A stretch of DNA of 64,000 nucleotides from Rehmannia glutinosa (lineage: Eukaryota; Streptophyta; Magnoliopsida; Lamiales; Orobanchaceae): the NCBI GenBank assembly GCA_016081115.2, contig JABTTQ020003420.1, positions 668,524 to 732,523 on the forward strand, read 5' to 3'. This document shows, one piece after another, positions 1-10,421 of this stretch. The notes beneath the pieces are model-generated. The model searched no databases, had not been told where the DNA came from, and saw only the letters and a program-made list of their open reading frames with translations. A program made the translations under genes and the position numbers. Numbering within the stretch: the first letter of the stretch is position 1; every line of letters starts with the position of its first letter.

Positions 1-226
1 CTGTGGTAGTTTTCGCAGAGTTTCTTTCTTCTTACACATGAATATTGTCCATGTATATCTTGAGTAGCCATCTACTACCACCAAGGTGTATTTCTTCCCA
101 CTTATGATGGTTTGGTTTAACTGGACCAAATAGATCCATATGTAGCGGTGCAATATTCTTGTCAAGATGGACATGTCTTTTCTTTGAATGATGATTTGAT
201 CTGTTTTCCCATCTAGCATACATCAC
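1..226 (-). pseudogene. copia integrase N-terminus, copy 1 (partial at edge)
   Basis: The segment LDKNIAPLHMDLFGPVKP matches the signature between the zinc-binding domain and the catalytic core of copia integrases (family pattern LxxxHxDLxGP). The equivalent in copy 2 is at 15618-15232. The window edge removes the rest of the core, and the frame is already disturbed near position 60. Confidence 0.75.
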
Positions 227-699
227 ATATACTCTCCTTTCAGTATAATCGAGTCCGGAAGTCCTTCCACGAGATTGCTCCTTGCAAGCTTGTTAATTGT
301 TTTGAAGTTCGGGTGACTAATTTTTCTAGTGCCCATAAAATTTGACTTGATTCAAATTTGTGCTTTTTGCTAGGAGACAAGTGCTTGGTGTTGCGGTTTA
401 TCAATCTACCACATACATGTTCTTTTGTCCGCATCCTTACAACACTACTTCATTAGATTGGTGTCCTTGATTTGGCACACTCCCATATTGAATCCAACAT
501 TATAGCCCTTGTCACGTAGAGTTGACTTATGCTTAGAAATTTGAAATTGAGGCCATCAACATATGCAACATCCGTAATTTCTAATCCATTTTTCTTGATA
601 GATCCAATGCCTCTTATTTCTCCCGAGCTTCATTTCCTCCAAATATGACTTTTGCACCTCTAACCTCCTTGAATATTGATAGATTTTTCTTGTTTCTCG

Positions 700-2027
700 T
701 CATGTGTCCGGAACAACCACTATCCATGTACCAGGTTCCTTGGCACTCACCGCTCCTTGAACTCCGCAATCAAGGAAATTAGGTTTTAGGTACACATACT
801 TGCCTAGGTCCTGAGGAGTTAGTATTGTAAGATGATCCAACCAACCTATAGCCACATGATTTGACTCTAAGATGTTGCCATCTATCATTGCCATAATCAT
901 AATTAATTTTGGCAAATTGCTTGGGGTTCTAGGTTCATACAACTGTCTTTTTTTGTCTCGTATGCTTGTGCATGTGTTTTAGCAATTGCCTTCTTTGGGT
1001 AGTTGTGATATCTCGAGTGTAGTGCCTAGGTGCATATGTGTGTCTTTGATGATAGCTCTTATGCCTTTGGAATGGCCTTTCTTGAGTTCTGTGCCTTTGC
1101 CACTTAGGCTTATATTCCATAGGTCTTTTCGATAGTTCACATTATTCCAATCAGCTTAGCTTGGGTACTTTCTACCATTCCCATCACATGTGTTTCTTTT
1201 ATAGACCTTCCGGGGCTTTTGGTAGCTCATTTCTTGTTTACAGAGTATCTCCTGTTTGGAGTTTCTTTGAGGAACTCGGCCGGATTTCTTCTCGCTTGTC
1301 TCTCTCAAAGACACTCAATCGGTCATTTTCCTTTTCCTTTATAACCAAGGCCAGTTTGCTTGTGATTGTGCTTTGGAAACAATGTGTGTGCACCATTTGG
1401 AGTTTTGGATTTTAGAGATGCTTCATTACTTGAAGATCCTTTTTCCAAAATCACTTTTGAGCTTGACATAGTACAAGAGGAATTAAATCCTAAGCTTGTC
1501 TTATCTCCGCATTCTCTTTGACTCATAATAAGATCATCCAAGGATTTAGATGCCTTAGTGAATGAGGCAATCACATTTTTGAGGTCATTCTCCTCTTTTC
1601 TATAGCAGACTATCTCTCGCTTATTAACTTAACATTTTCAAATTTTTAGACTTTTATTCTCATCGCCTATTTGACTTAGAGTACTCAGCTCCTTAGTCAG
1701 CTGTGAGTTTTGGCTCTTGAGTAGGTTGTTTTCCTCATTTAGTAGTGTGTGTGAGGATTTAATGTATTCAAAATCTTTCATCATTTTGCCTAATGAATCA
1801 TAAAGATCAGTGGGTGATGAAGTGTGTGTGTCACAATCACTATCACTAGTATCTGAGTGTGATGAGTTAGAGTGTACCTCATCTTCTTGGTCAGGTTGGT
1901 TTTGTTCTTTAGCCATTAGACAGATCAAGGCTTCTTCTTCAGAGTCACTTGAGTAGTCAGCTTCACTACTCTCCGAGTCTGCTGTGTCTTTTGACTTGAC
2001 TGTCTCAGTAGTTTCTGCAGCCAACAT
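700..2027 (-). pseudogene. copia gag-pol linker and gag-pre-integrase region, copy 1 (fragmented)
   Basis: 2027-1638 reads 129 residues rich in Asp, Glu and Ser (DSDCDTHTSSPTDLYDSLG), followed by a heptad-like segment that is probably a coiled coil. Such acidic or coiled linkers are usual between gag and protease in SIRE-type elements. 942-700 carries part of the gag-pre-integrase and protease region, including MYEPRTPSNLPK. The pieces lie in different frames with stops between them. The matching region of copy 2 is 15698-17251. It is non-functional as read. Confidence 0.65.
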
Positions 2028-2284
2028 TGCCTTTCTCTTTTCCTGTCTTCTTTCTCTGAAGACTTTTCTTTCCTCTTCATTCTTGTATTTGTTGACTACA
2101 TGATATGGGCATTCAATGGCATAGTGATCGGGTTACTCATAGTTCCAAAGATAGATTTTCAACTTTTTGATCGATTCTTTCCATCCTTATATCATCGCTC
2201 TTTGATATTCAACTTTTTGATGCTCGCTCTCTTGGGTGGTCTTTCTTCCTTGACTTGGAGGAGCCGAGTGTCTTTCTGGAGGAT

Positions 2285-3082
2285 TCACCTTCTTCTTTTG
2301 TAATTCTTATTGAAGAACTTGTTAAACCTTTTAACCATCAGTGCGATCTCCTCTTGGTCAATGACTTCTTTGACCTCAGCTCTTTTGCCATCCTTAACAA
2401 TTAGAGCAAAATTGTTTTGGGCATAGTTGTTTCCTCTTGGTCTTTTCTTCTCACTCAAATTCATAGGCTTTGAGATCCGAGAATAGTTCATGGTTGGATG
2501 TCTTTGATAGGTCCATGGAATGTCTCATGGCCATGACTTTCATATCCCACTCGGTTGGGAGACTTCTTAGAATCTTCATGCACATTTCCTTCTATGTATA
2601 TTCTTTTCCAAGTGCGAGATAGTTCATTGGTAATTTCGTGAAACTAGCATCCGGTGATCCAAGGTTTCTCCCGCCGCAAGCATCTTAAAGTTTTCAAATT
2701 TTTGTACAACAACAGATAGTTTATTTTCTTTGATTTGCTCTCGGCCTTCACAAATCAAGGTTAGCTTGTCCCAAATTTCTTTTGCCGTTTTGCATGATTT
2801 GACTTTGTTGGACATGGCTTTGTCCAAGGTTTTGTAAAGAATGTCCTTAGCCACATTGTCCAAGTTATATCTTTTCCTATCATCATTTGTCCATTCGGCT
2901 CTTAGTTTTTCAACCATCGCTAGTCTTGGAGCAAAGATCCTCTTTCCTTCACCCGCAGCAGCTCTCCTTGTTGTGTTCACTTTTAAAATTTGCAATGGCC
3001 CATCTTCTATTACTATCCACATTTCATCGTGTAATGCGATAGATGAGCTGCATACGAATTTTCCAATCATCAAATTCTTCAA
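2285..3082 (-). pseudogene. copia gag (UBN2-type), copy 1
   Basis: The reading frame from 3082 to 2624 gives about 150 residues of the UBN2/DUF4219-type gag polyprotein of plant copia elements: an aspartate/lysine-rich stretch around AEWTNDDRKRYNLDN, then CKTAKEIWDKLTLICEG, then a helical segment. In the element it would form the virus-like particle. The frame breaks after 2624 and resumes at 2491-2285 with the basic segment before the zinc knuckle. The knuckle itself (about 2130-2170) keeps HYAIECPY but has lost its first cysteines in the readable frames. The 18319-17515 copy aligns closely. Confidence 0.8.
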
Positions 3083-3231
3083 TTGTGAACATAGGGATGC
3101 GCGTCAAATTTGCTTCCATGATAATAAATTTCTTGAATAAAACAGTTTTGAAAGATCAAGTGATAAAGCAAACTTTGAAAAATTTGGAGATCTAGTTCAG
3201 TGACCAGTGCGGAAGGCTCAATGAACCAACC

Positions 3232-3243
3232 GCTCTGATACCA
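3232..3243 (-). other. Primer-binding site of copia copy 1
   Basis: Read on the minus strand, the 12 bases TGGTATCAGAGC are complementary to the 3' end of initiator methionine tRNA, the usual primer of plant copia elements. The site lies two bases after the LTR end (…CCTACA). It fixes both the orientation and the 3' boundary of the LTR at 3246. Confidence 0.9.
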
Positions 3244-3245
3244 CT

Positions 3246-4876
3246 TGTAGGTCCCAAGGGGTGTGAGTGTAAGGTTTAGAAGGGGGGGTTGAATAAACCT
3301 TACCAACTTTTCGATTTAGTCCTTTTAAAACGTTCAAAGTTAATACTTCACAGTTGAGTCCTTGATGGACAGCTAAGTTAGTTAATCAGCAGAGTTAGTC
3401 ACTCAACAGACTCGACTGAGCTGTTGATAGAATAACTCAGCTGTTTTGACTAAAAATTTAACTTGTGATATGTTTTTTTGGAAGACTTAACACCCTTGAA
3501 TTTGGTTAAGTATGTTTTAATACTTGGCTTTAGCACTTTGTTGATTATCAATTGGATAGCAAATTTATCACAGATATTAAAGTAATATGAGAAATTAAAG
3601 TCTTTGAAATGTAAATGACACAATAAGTTTTTATAGAGGTTCAAGATGGGGTAATTCTTCTACTCCTATCTTCTCCAACTCCGGAGGAATCCACTAAGTA
3701 TTGATCAATACACAAAGTGGTTATCACCCGATACAAGTCTTGATCACACACGGTGACTTGATCTTTTGGGACTCGATCCGAGATGCCTTGGTCACATAGC
3801 GCTTCTCATACGACTCGCCTTCTTCACAGGCGGTTGCCTTGCTACTACAGCCCACTTGCTCAAGCTTCTTGGATTTGATCACGAAGCCCTCCAAAAACTT
3901 GAGACTGCTTTCGACCTTGAACCTTCCTACAATCCTCCGTGGAATGTAGACCCATTGATTCTTCAAATGTTTCCTCTTCAACCGATTGAAGTCGTCTTTC
4001 CTTCACATGTGAGTGTTGGATTGATTTCCTTCGTAGTGTAGGCTTGAGGATTGAACTTGAATGACTTGAGAATATTTTTGGTTACGAGATATTGTTTTTC
4101 TTGCTCGTATTTGATTTTTGATTGTCAAGGTAACCAATTTTTTCTCAAATAGATTCATCGCTTTTTTATAGTGTTCTTTTGAAAATCGCCGTTGAAGAGA
4201 TAGCTTATTTTCAAAAGACACTTGTGGTCGTTGGCTTGTCTTGTTGCGAGTCCTTGGAATTGACATTTCCTCGTATGAATGATTTTTCGCCTTTTCGAGT
4301 TCGACACATGTGCAAAGTGCTTCCCATTGGTTTATTCCTTTTGCACGCTTCGGGATCGAGCACTTTAAGAAAGGCAATATGGAGGTATTACTTGTTTAAG
4401 TAATTTTCTTGACTTTCGCGTGCAATGGATCTCTTTCAGCTTATCTCGACTTGATCGCATTTCCTTGGCTTCCCAGGTGACTTGAGTCGCCTTCCAATCA
4501 TTGGATGACTCTCTTGTCACTTCAACTTGAGACTTGGTTGTCTTGAGTTGACTTGACCGATACTTCACTCGATTGTATCTCGTTGCACCTTGATCAAGTT
4601 CTTGTCTTTCTTCTTTGCCACTCTCACCGCCACGCATGAATCTTCCTTCTAGTCTCCGGTTGTCTTCTTGCATATTCATGCATAGCCGACTTGATTTCGA
4701 CCAGCCCTATCTATTACAATACAATTTACAACAAAAATGGGGTGCCAACTTTCTATTCTAAGTTTTACATGGAATTCATCAAAATCTAAAAATAATTTCC
4801 CAACAAATGGGGTGCCAACTTTCTAGTCTATGTTTAAAATGGAATTCATCAAAATCTAAAAATAAATTTCCCAACA
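3246..4876 (-). repeat. Shared copia LTR (3' LTR of copy 2, 5' LTR of copy 1)
   Basis: On the minus strand the unit starts TGTTGGGAAA and ends CCTACA, about 1.63 kb. A polypurine tract sits just upstream (4877-4889) and a PBS just downstream (3232-3243), so it serves both neighbouring internal regions. Compared with the LTR at 18622-19593 it has about 600 extra bases (roughly 3309-3905) and a tandem duplication of its first ~70 bases (4738-4807 and 4808-4876). The two LTRs have also diverged by many substitutions and small indels, so neither insertion is recent. Confidence 0.85.
4738..4876 (-). repeat. ~70-bp tandem duplication at the LTR start
   Basis: Two adjacent units each run from TGTTGGGAAA through TTTTTAGATTTTGATGAATT to GGTGCC on the minus strand, differing at a handful of positions. 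The sister LTR at 19593 has a single unit, so the duplication is specific to this LTR or was lost there. Confidence 0.85.
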
Positions 4877-4889
4877 ATTTCCTTTTTGA
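4877..4889 (-). other. Polypurine tract of copia copy 2
   Basis: On the minus strand TCAAAAAGGAAAT directly precedes the LTR start TGTTGGG. Copia elements of this group usually have a purine run after CATCATC at this point, as here. This identifies 3246-4876 as the 3' LTR of the element whose env-like ORF lies at 4890-12650. Confidence 0.75.
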
Positions 4890-7199
4890 TGATGCCAAAA
4901 CTTAAAGCATACATACAAAATGTAAATATCAAAGATACATACGAGATAGTGCAAAGAACAGAGAATATATGCGTAGAATCAATCTATTTATTGATCATAA
5001 CATTCTTGTCCTTTACACAATTGTTTATAAAGTGTATCGAGCAAACATCTATGTCTATGCAAAAAAATAGAGAAATTCTGATTTTTTATTCAATGTTCAG
5101 AAGACTTACATACTTATGTATTTACAATAGTGAATTACATGAAAGGGTGGACATCAACACTTCATCTTCTTCGCTGCCTCATTCTTTCCTCATCAGCTCT
5201 GTTTTCTTCTGACCTTTTTCTCTTCTTCTCTTCTTCACCGCTTTCTTTTTCTCATATGCTTTTCTCGGGCGCCTTCATCTCTTCTTTTTCTTTCTTGTCT
5301 TTCTTCCCACATCCGAGTTTGTCTTTTATTCTCTTCCTCAATTCTCTTTACATACTCAAAGATTGTTCTTGGCCACTTGCGGGTTGGCTACTTCAAACCC
5401 CCCAATAGATCCCTCATTTCTTCCTCGGATCTATGTATTCAATGTTTTTGGGTAGAGGTCTCGGTTTGAAACCTCTTCCTCCATCGCTTCTACTTCTTCC
5501 CTCGGGTGTGTAATGTCTTTGGGCCTTCTTCTTTCCGGTTGAGTGACTGAAGCAGAGTGATTGCTCGTAGTCCGCCGCCTATCGCCTTTTTCGACCTGAC
5601 TTGAGGCCTTTTTCCAAGAAGACAAGTCCCAGGCTTGGGCCATGGTCATGTTCTCAAGTATCCTCGGATGCGAGGCGTCTTGAATTCATCAACAGGATCG
5701 GCTCGGTTCCGACGTCTGAAATGGCATCAGTGTCTCTTCCTGCTGGAATGTCTCCATATTGTTTCAGTATGTCCATTGCACGGGCATCCATTTTTCTTTC
5801 AATCTCCTACATATCTGCTTCAACTATCTTCCTCTTCTCGGACATGGGCACATCAGAGTGTTGGAGCAGCAGAGTCACTCGAAGTTTGCTGATTATGTCA
5901 GCTGTGACAAGTCCTTGTTGAGGGGTTCTAGCAACCATTAAAGTCATATCTTTCGAACCTTCCCCCTTAACTGATTTTCCCTTTTCTTTCTTTTGATTTT
6001 CAGTTGTCTTCTCCTTCACCGCTGCGTCCTTCTTCTCAGCTGCGGATCCTTTCAACGTCTTTAGGTATTCCTCTTCCCCTTTTTGGCATCATCAAAGGAG
6101 AGAGGAACCCCTCGAAACATGCCAAGAAGCATGAAATCTAGGCGACTAATAGCCGAAGTTTTGCTTGGATTTCGCCACAGAGTATCTTTGCTCAAAATTC
6201 CGAGCGAGTGGCATTGGATTGCCTGTCACCAACTTCATTTCAGCCATAAGAAGGCTGAATTTTTCATTCATGTTCTCCTCACGCGCCAGGTTCTTTTCGA
6301 TGAAATTCGCGCAGTAGTTCCATTTCGTGGTATGAGAGGTATGCATTCTATCAATGTTTTCTTGCATCCTCTTCTTCATGTCAGCATTATCGCTCAGATT
6401 AGCATTTTATTCTACAATGTTTTGAAATATCGAACTTGCTCCACGCGCAAGATTGTCTCATTGCTTGTTGCCACTATTCACGGATCGACTATTATTCCAT
6501 GCAGATCGAAGTAAGATTAGCATCTCGGTTATCCAAACCGCATATCCAATGAGGCTTGGTGCCTTTCCATCTTCTCAATCTCTCGCAAATATTGCCTTGA
6601 AGACTTCTCGAACCTCGGTTGTCACATCTGTCTCGGCTAAGCGCCAAGCAAAGATCAAAATCAAAATATTGGAACAATGGTATTCGTGGGAATGATGGAT
6701 CAGGTCTATGGAAACGTTGTTGATCTCTAGTTGATTTTTCATCAAGATCGGCAACTCTAATATGAAAGGGAAAGTTTGTTCAAACGCATCATCACGACAT
6801 ATAGGGAATGTTCAACTATGACTTGCGGCCGTGATGTGACCGGGTTGAGTCGATTCTCGCACGCATCTTTGGGAGCCCGCGCAATTGACTATGATTCATT
6901 TGGGTCTGTTGTGGTATTGACCCGGTGGCCGAGCCTCACTGTCTCAATAGCTTCGTCGGTCTCGGTGGTGTTTCTGTTGAGTTGTCTAGTCTCGGCCGTA
7001 TCGGTGGCGTCATCGGAAGATGATGAGATTTGGAGAGGTGGCTCATCATCGAAATTGAAAGTTTGGCGAGTAGCCTTAAGATCGGACTTACTCGTGCTTG
7101 GGAAAACATCCTCCGCCGAGCCTTTTGGATTTGCAAGTGGGGGATGACTTAGCTTTGTCTTCACCTTCGATCCAAGAGTAAATGTTACATCGGATTGTC

Positions 7200-8690
7200 T
7201 TGGGAATCGTGAAGAGCACTATTCACTTGGTTTTATACCAATGATTTGGGCTTCCTAGACTTGAGTTTTGTGTTGTTTTTGAGTATTTTGAGTCATTTGA
7301 GTAGCCAAGCCATGTTGAGAGCCAATTATATTGAGTTTATAGTCATACTAATGAATCGTGTATCAAAATAAGTACGAACGAGCAAACAACGAGATTGATT
7401 GGAAGAAAAGTCCAAATGTGTTTGGAATTTCTAAAGATGCAGAGTTTCGTATTTTGGCCATAACTCTCTCTAAAATATTGATATTGATATGATTCAAGTG
7501 GTTATGGAAAGCTAAGAGATAGAGCTACAACTTTGAATAAGGGCTCAAAAGCAAATTCCAACATTTGGTGGGTGAAAACTCGGGCGGGAAGCCGCAGCGC
7601 CCAATACAGGTCGTCGCCGTATGAAATTTCAAGTGGGGCGCTGCAACGCCCGGGTGGATCATTTGTGGGAAATTGTTGGGCGCCGCAGCTTCCGTGGGCG
7701 GAAATTACTATATTTCTCCACCTTTTTCTTGAACTTTTGAGGGGATATAAATAGAAGATGGGAGCCTTGATCTAGCGTATGAAGGAAAGGCCGAAATACA
7801 CCCAAGGACACAAGAAACACATCAATTTCATCAAGGAAGAATCGGGTCGAATCGGAGCTTGAGGATTGAAGATTAATCGAGAGATTATCCATTTCCCTAA
7901 GTTTTCTCATTCTTTGTGCTTTAATCTTTCATTTTAGCCTCTTATGAAGATGAACAATTTGTCTATGAGTTGTTTATTTATAATGGGTAGCTAAAATTCT
8001 TGTGATTTCCGGGTTTTGGAAGTAGATTAATTGAACTCTTGTTGATTGTTTTAATCTTAATTAAAGTTATTGTCTTGAAGCCTATTTGAGTACTTTGTTC
8101 TTATTCTTGTTTTATCATTTGGCCAATGATTTAGCATGTTTGATATATTGATTCATAATTCGAGAGATGAGTTTCAATATTAGATCTTGAGTACTTGATA
8201 TGAATATTTGCATAATCGAGAGGTTTGTGAATATTTGTGAGGATATTTGATCTTTTGTGCATTTGGGAGTTGTGTATCTTATGTTGAGTAGATACTAGCA
8301 TAGATATTTCAATCTACACTTTATATACATCTCAAGAGGAGGATAAAATACCGTTGTGATCGTCTTATAGGTGTATTGATAATAACTTTGGCTTTGATTA
8401 AATCGAAAAACAAGAGAAATATTAATTGAAACCATAACCCAGGGAATCCATTTCATTTCCTTGGTAATTCCACTATTATTTTCATCTTGTGTTTTTGTGG
8501 TTATTCTTATCTTTTCTTCCACAACAATCATTCAATTTCGATCGTCTAAATAAAAATAAGACTATCTTAGTTCAATACTTAGCGCATTAATTTATTAGTC
8601 TCCGTGGATACGACCTTGCTTACCCTATTCTATAAACTACACCGTACACTTGCGGTGAAGCTAAAAATAAGGCGAATTCTACGTATCTCC
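7200..8690 (+). repeat. Solo LTR (probably Ty3/gypsy) inserted in the env-like ORF
   Basis: This block is unrelated to the flanking ORF. It has a TATA-like GGATATAAATAG at about 7742, a GC-rich stretch with repeated GGGCG…CGCCC motifs (7585-7690), and a terminal segment around 8600 (CTCCGTGGATACGACC) of a kind common at the end of plant gypsy LTRs. Orientation is plus by the TATA position. Exact ends and target duplication could not be fixed, so boundaries are approximate. No internal domain accompanies it, hence solo LTR. Confidence 0.5.
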
Positions 8691-9152
8691 TTCTCGGATG
8701 CATCAATGATAGTAGGAGGGATGTTATGTGCTTCTGTCTCTTTACCCAGGGAAGTCTCAACCTCCGTTGGCCTTCACTACCTCTTTGCAATCTCAATCTG
8801 CGGCGAGGCTTGAGGCGGGATGATCCCTTCGACAAGTCACTGTCTTAGGGTCTTCGAGGTGGCATCCACCGGAGTCTTAACTCCATGGATTGCACTTTCA
8901 TTGCCCCAGTGTTAACTCCTAGGGGCAGATCCATCATGTGCCTCGACCGCATCGGCGGCGTCCTCCCTACGAGAGCGGTTGGCACTTCAACAGTCTCAGT
9001 CTCAATCAGACGAGCCGTCAAGTGATAACTTCATCGTGTATCTTTTTCTTGTTTTTTCTCCACTTCGCCTCCCTAGATTCGGTGTGGAGTCATCTCAGCA
9101 ACCTCCGACCTAGCTACGGTGAATGGAGTTTCCCTCACCGGTGGCACACACC

Positions 9153-10421
9153 TAGGGGTGTTCATTTTTCGAATGGATCCGAAATTCGATTCGATTTGAA
9201 TTCGAATTTTAGTTTTGAATTAGGATTTTGAATTTCGAATCGAATTTGAATCAACTCGAATCTCGAATATGAATATTTGAATCGAATAACGAATTGAGAT
9301 TTTTTGAATTCTATTCAAAATCCTAATTCGAGGTGAAATTCGACTAAATTCGAATTCGTATTTTGATTCAATTTGTATTTCAATTCAATTAAAGTATTTC
9401 AATTCGAAATTTATATGTATATATTTCACACTATACATAATTATTTATTGTATATATGTAAATTATACACATGCATTTATAATGTATATAAATGAATAAA
9501 ACACTACTCTTTAAATTAAAATGTAAAATTATAACTCTTTTCCATCTTGTTTTTAGTTTTTGTTAGAAATAATTACACTTAATAGTATATGAAATACATT
9601 TTACATTGCTTCAAATTTTTATCTTTAGACCATATTCAAATAATCATTTTTTGTGTTAAAAATATATTTTAGGTAAAAATTGTTTCGTTCTTACAATCTA
9701 ACGTGGAGGGCATATGGTGAAATAATCTATAAGAATATTCCACAGATATGTCCATTGTATAGAAAAGTACAAAATTTGTGTACATACACTATACAACATA
9801 CACTACACATTTATACAATATAGTCTTTGATTTTTTCCTTTATTTTAAATTCTTATTACAATATGCATTATATATTATACATCCGTACACTATATTACAT
9901 ATACTTATCTTCGAGGATCATATTAAAATAATAAATTATATGATAGCACACATTATATCTCTTTATCTATTTTCATACATACACTTTGTCAATTTGATAC
10001 CTCATATTTGAGTATAAAAGTTATTTATCAAGTAACTAGTCTTTGGTATAAAATTGACACCAAATGTTTAATTAAATTTATATAAGGGAGTTCATTATGA
10101 ATTTATGATAGTCTATAGTTAAATTAAACAATGAAAAATAGTTAGTCGATAATTTGTAATTTTGAAAAAACAAAATATGGAATTTTACTAGGTATAGTCC
10201 GAACATATTATGTTATGAATCCAAACCTTGTTCACTTCATCGATAAATTAGGATTTTTGGATTGATTCAATTCGATTCAAAATCAAGAAATCCAATTCAT
10301 TTAAATTCGATTGAATTAATCGAATTAGGATCGAATTTCAAATTGAGGTTTAAAATGTTCATTCGATTAAATTCGATTGAAGAAGTCGAAGAATCCGAAT
10401 TCAATTCGATGAACACCCCTA
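9153..10421. mobile_element. hAT-like non-autonomous element
   Basis: Terminal inverted repeats TAGGGGTGTTCAT (9153) and ATGAACACCCCTA (ending 10421) bound 1.27 kb of AT-rich DNA with no coding capacity. Both subterminal regions are packed with TTCGAAT/ATTCGAAT variants, typical of hAT ends, where the transposase binds. The immediate flanks share only ACACC (9148-9152 and 10422-10426) rather than the expected 8-bp duplication. The element interrupts the env-like ORF, so it is younger than copia copy 2. Confidence 0.8.

Larger units (their letters stand above)
1..3245 (-). mobile_element. Ty1/copia (SIRE-like) copy 1, internal region, cut by the left window edge
   Basis: This is the internal part of a copia retrotransposon read right to left. 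A primer-binding site follows the LTR, then a gag region, a charged acidic linker, a gag-pre-integrase segment and the start of integrase at the window edge. Reverse transcriptase and RNase H would lie outside the window. The same order, with clear nucleotide similarity, recurs at 13014-18620, so the two are copies of one family. Frames are interrupted many times, so the copy is not functional as read. Family assignment rests on gag/integrase similarity and the PBS; the SIRE lineage is inferred from the env-like ORF in the neighbouring copy. Confidence 0.85.

Noticed and set aside
4886..5408. Plus-strand ORFs rich in Ser and Phe
   Set aside because: They are shadows of the charged 3' part of the minus-strand env-like ORF and the retroelement untranslated end.
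7200..8690. A host gene with TATA box
   Set aside because: The TATA-like site and downstream sequence fit an LTR inserted in the retroelement ORF; no coding sequence follows.
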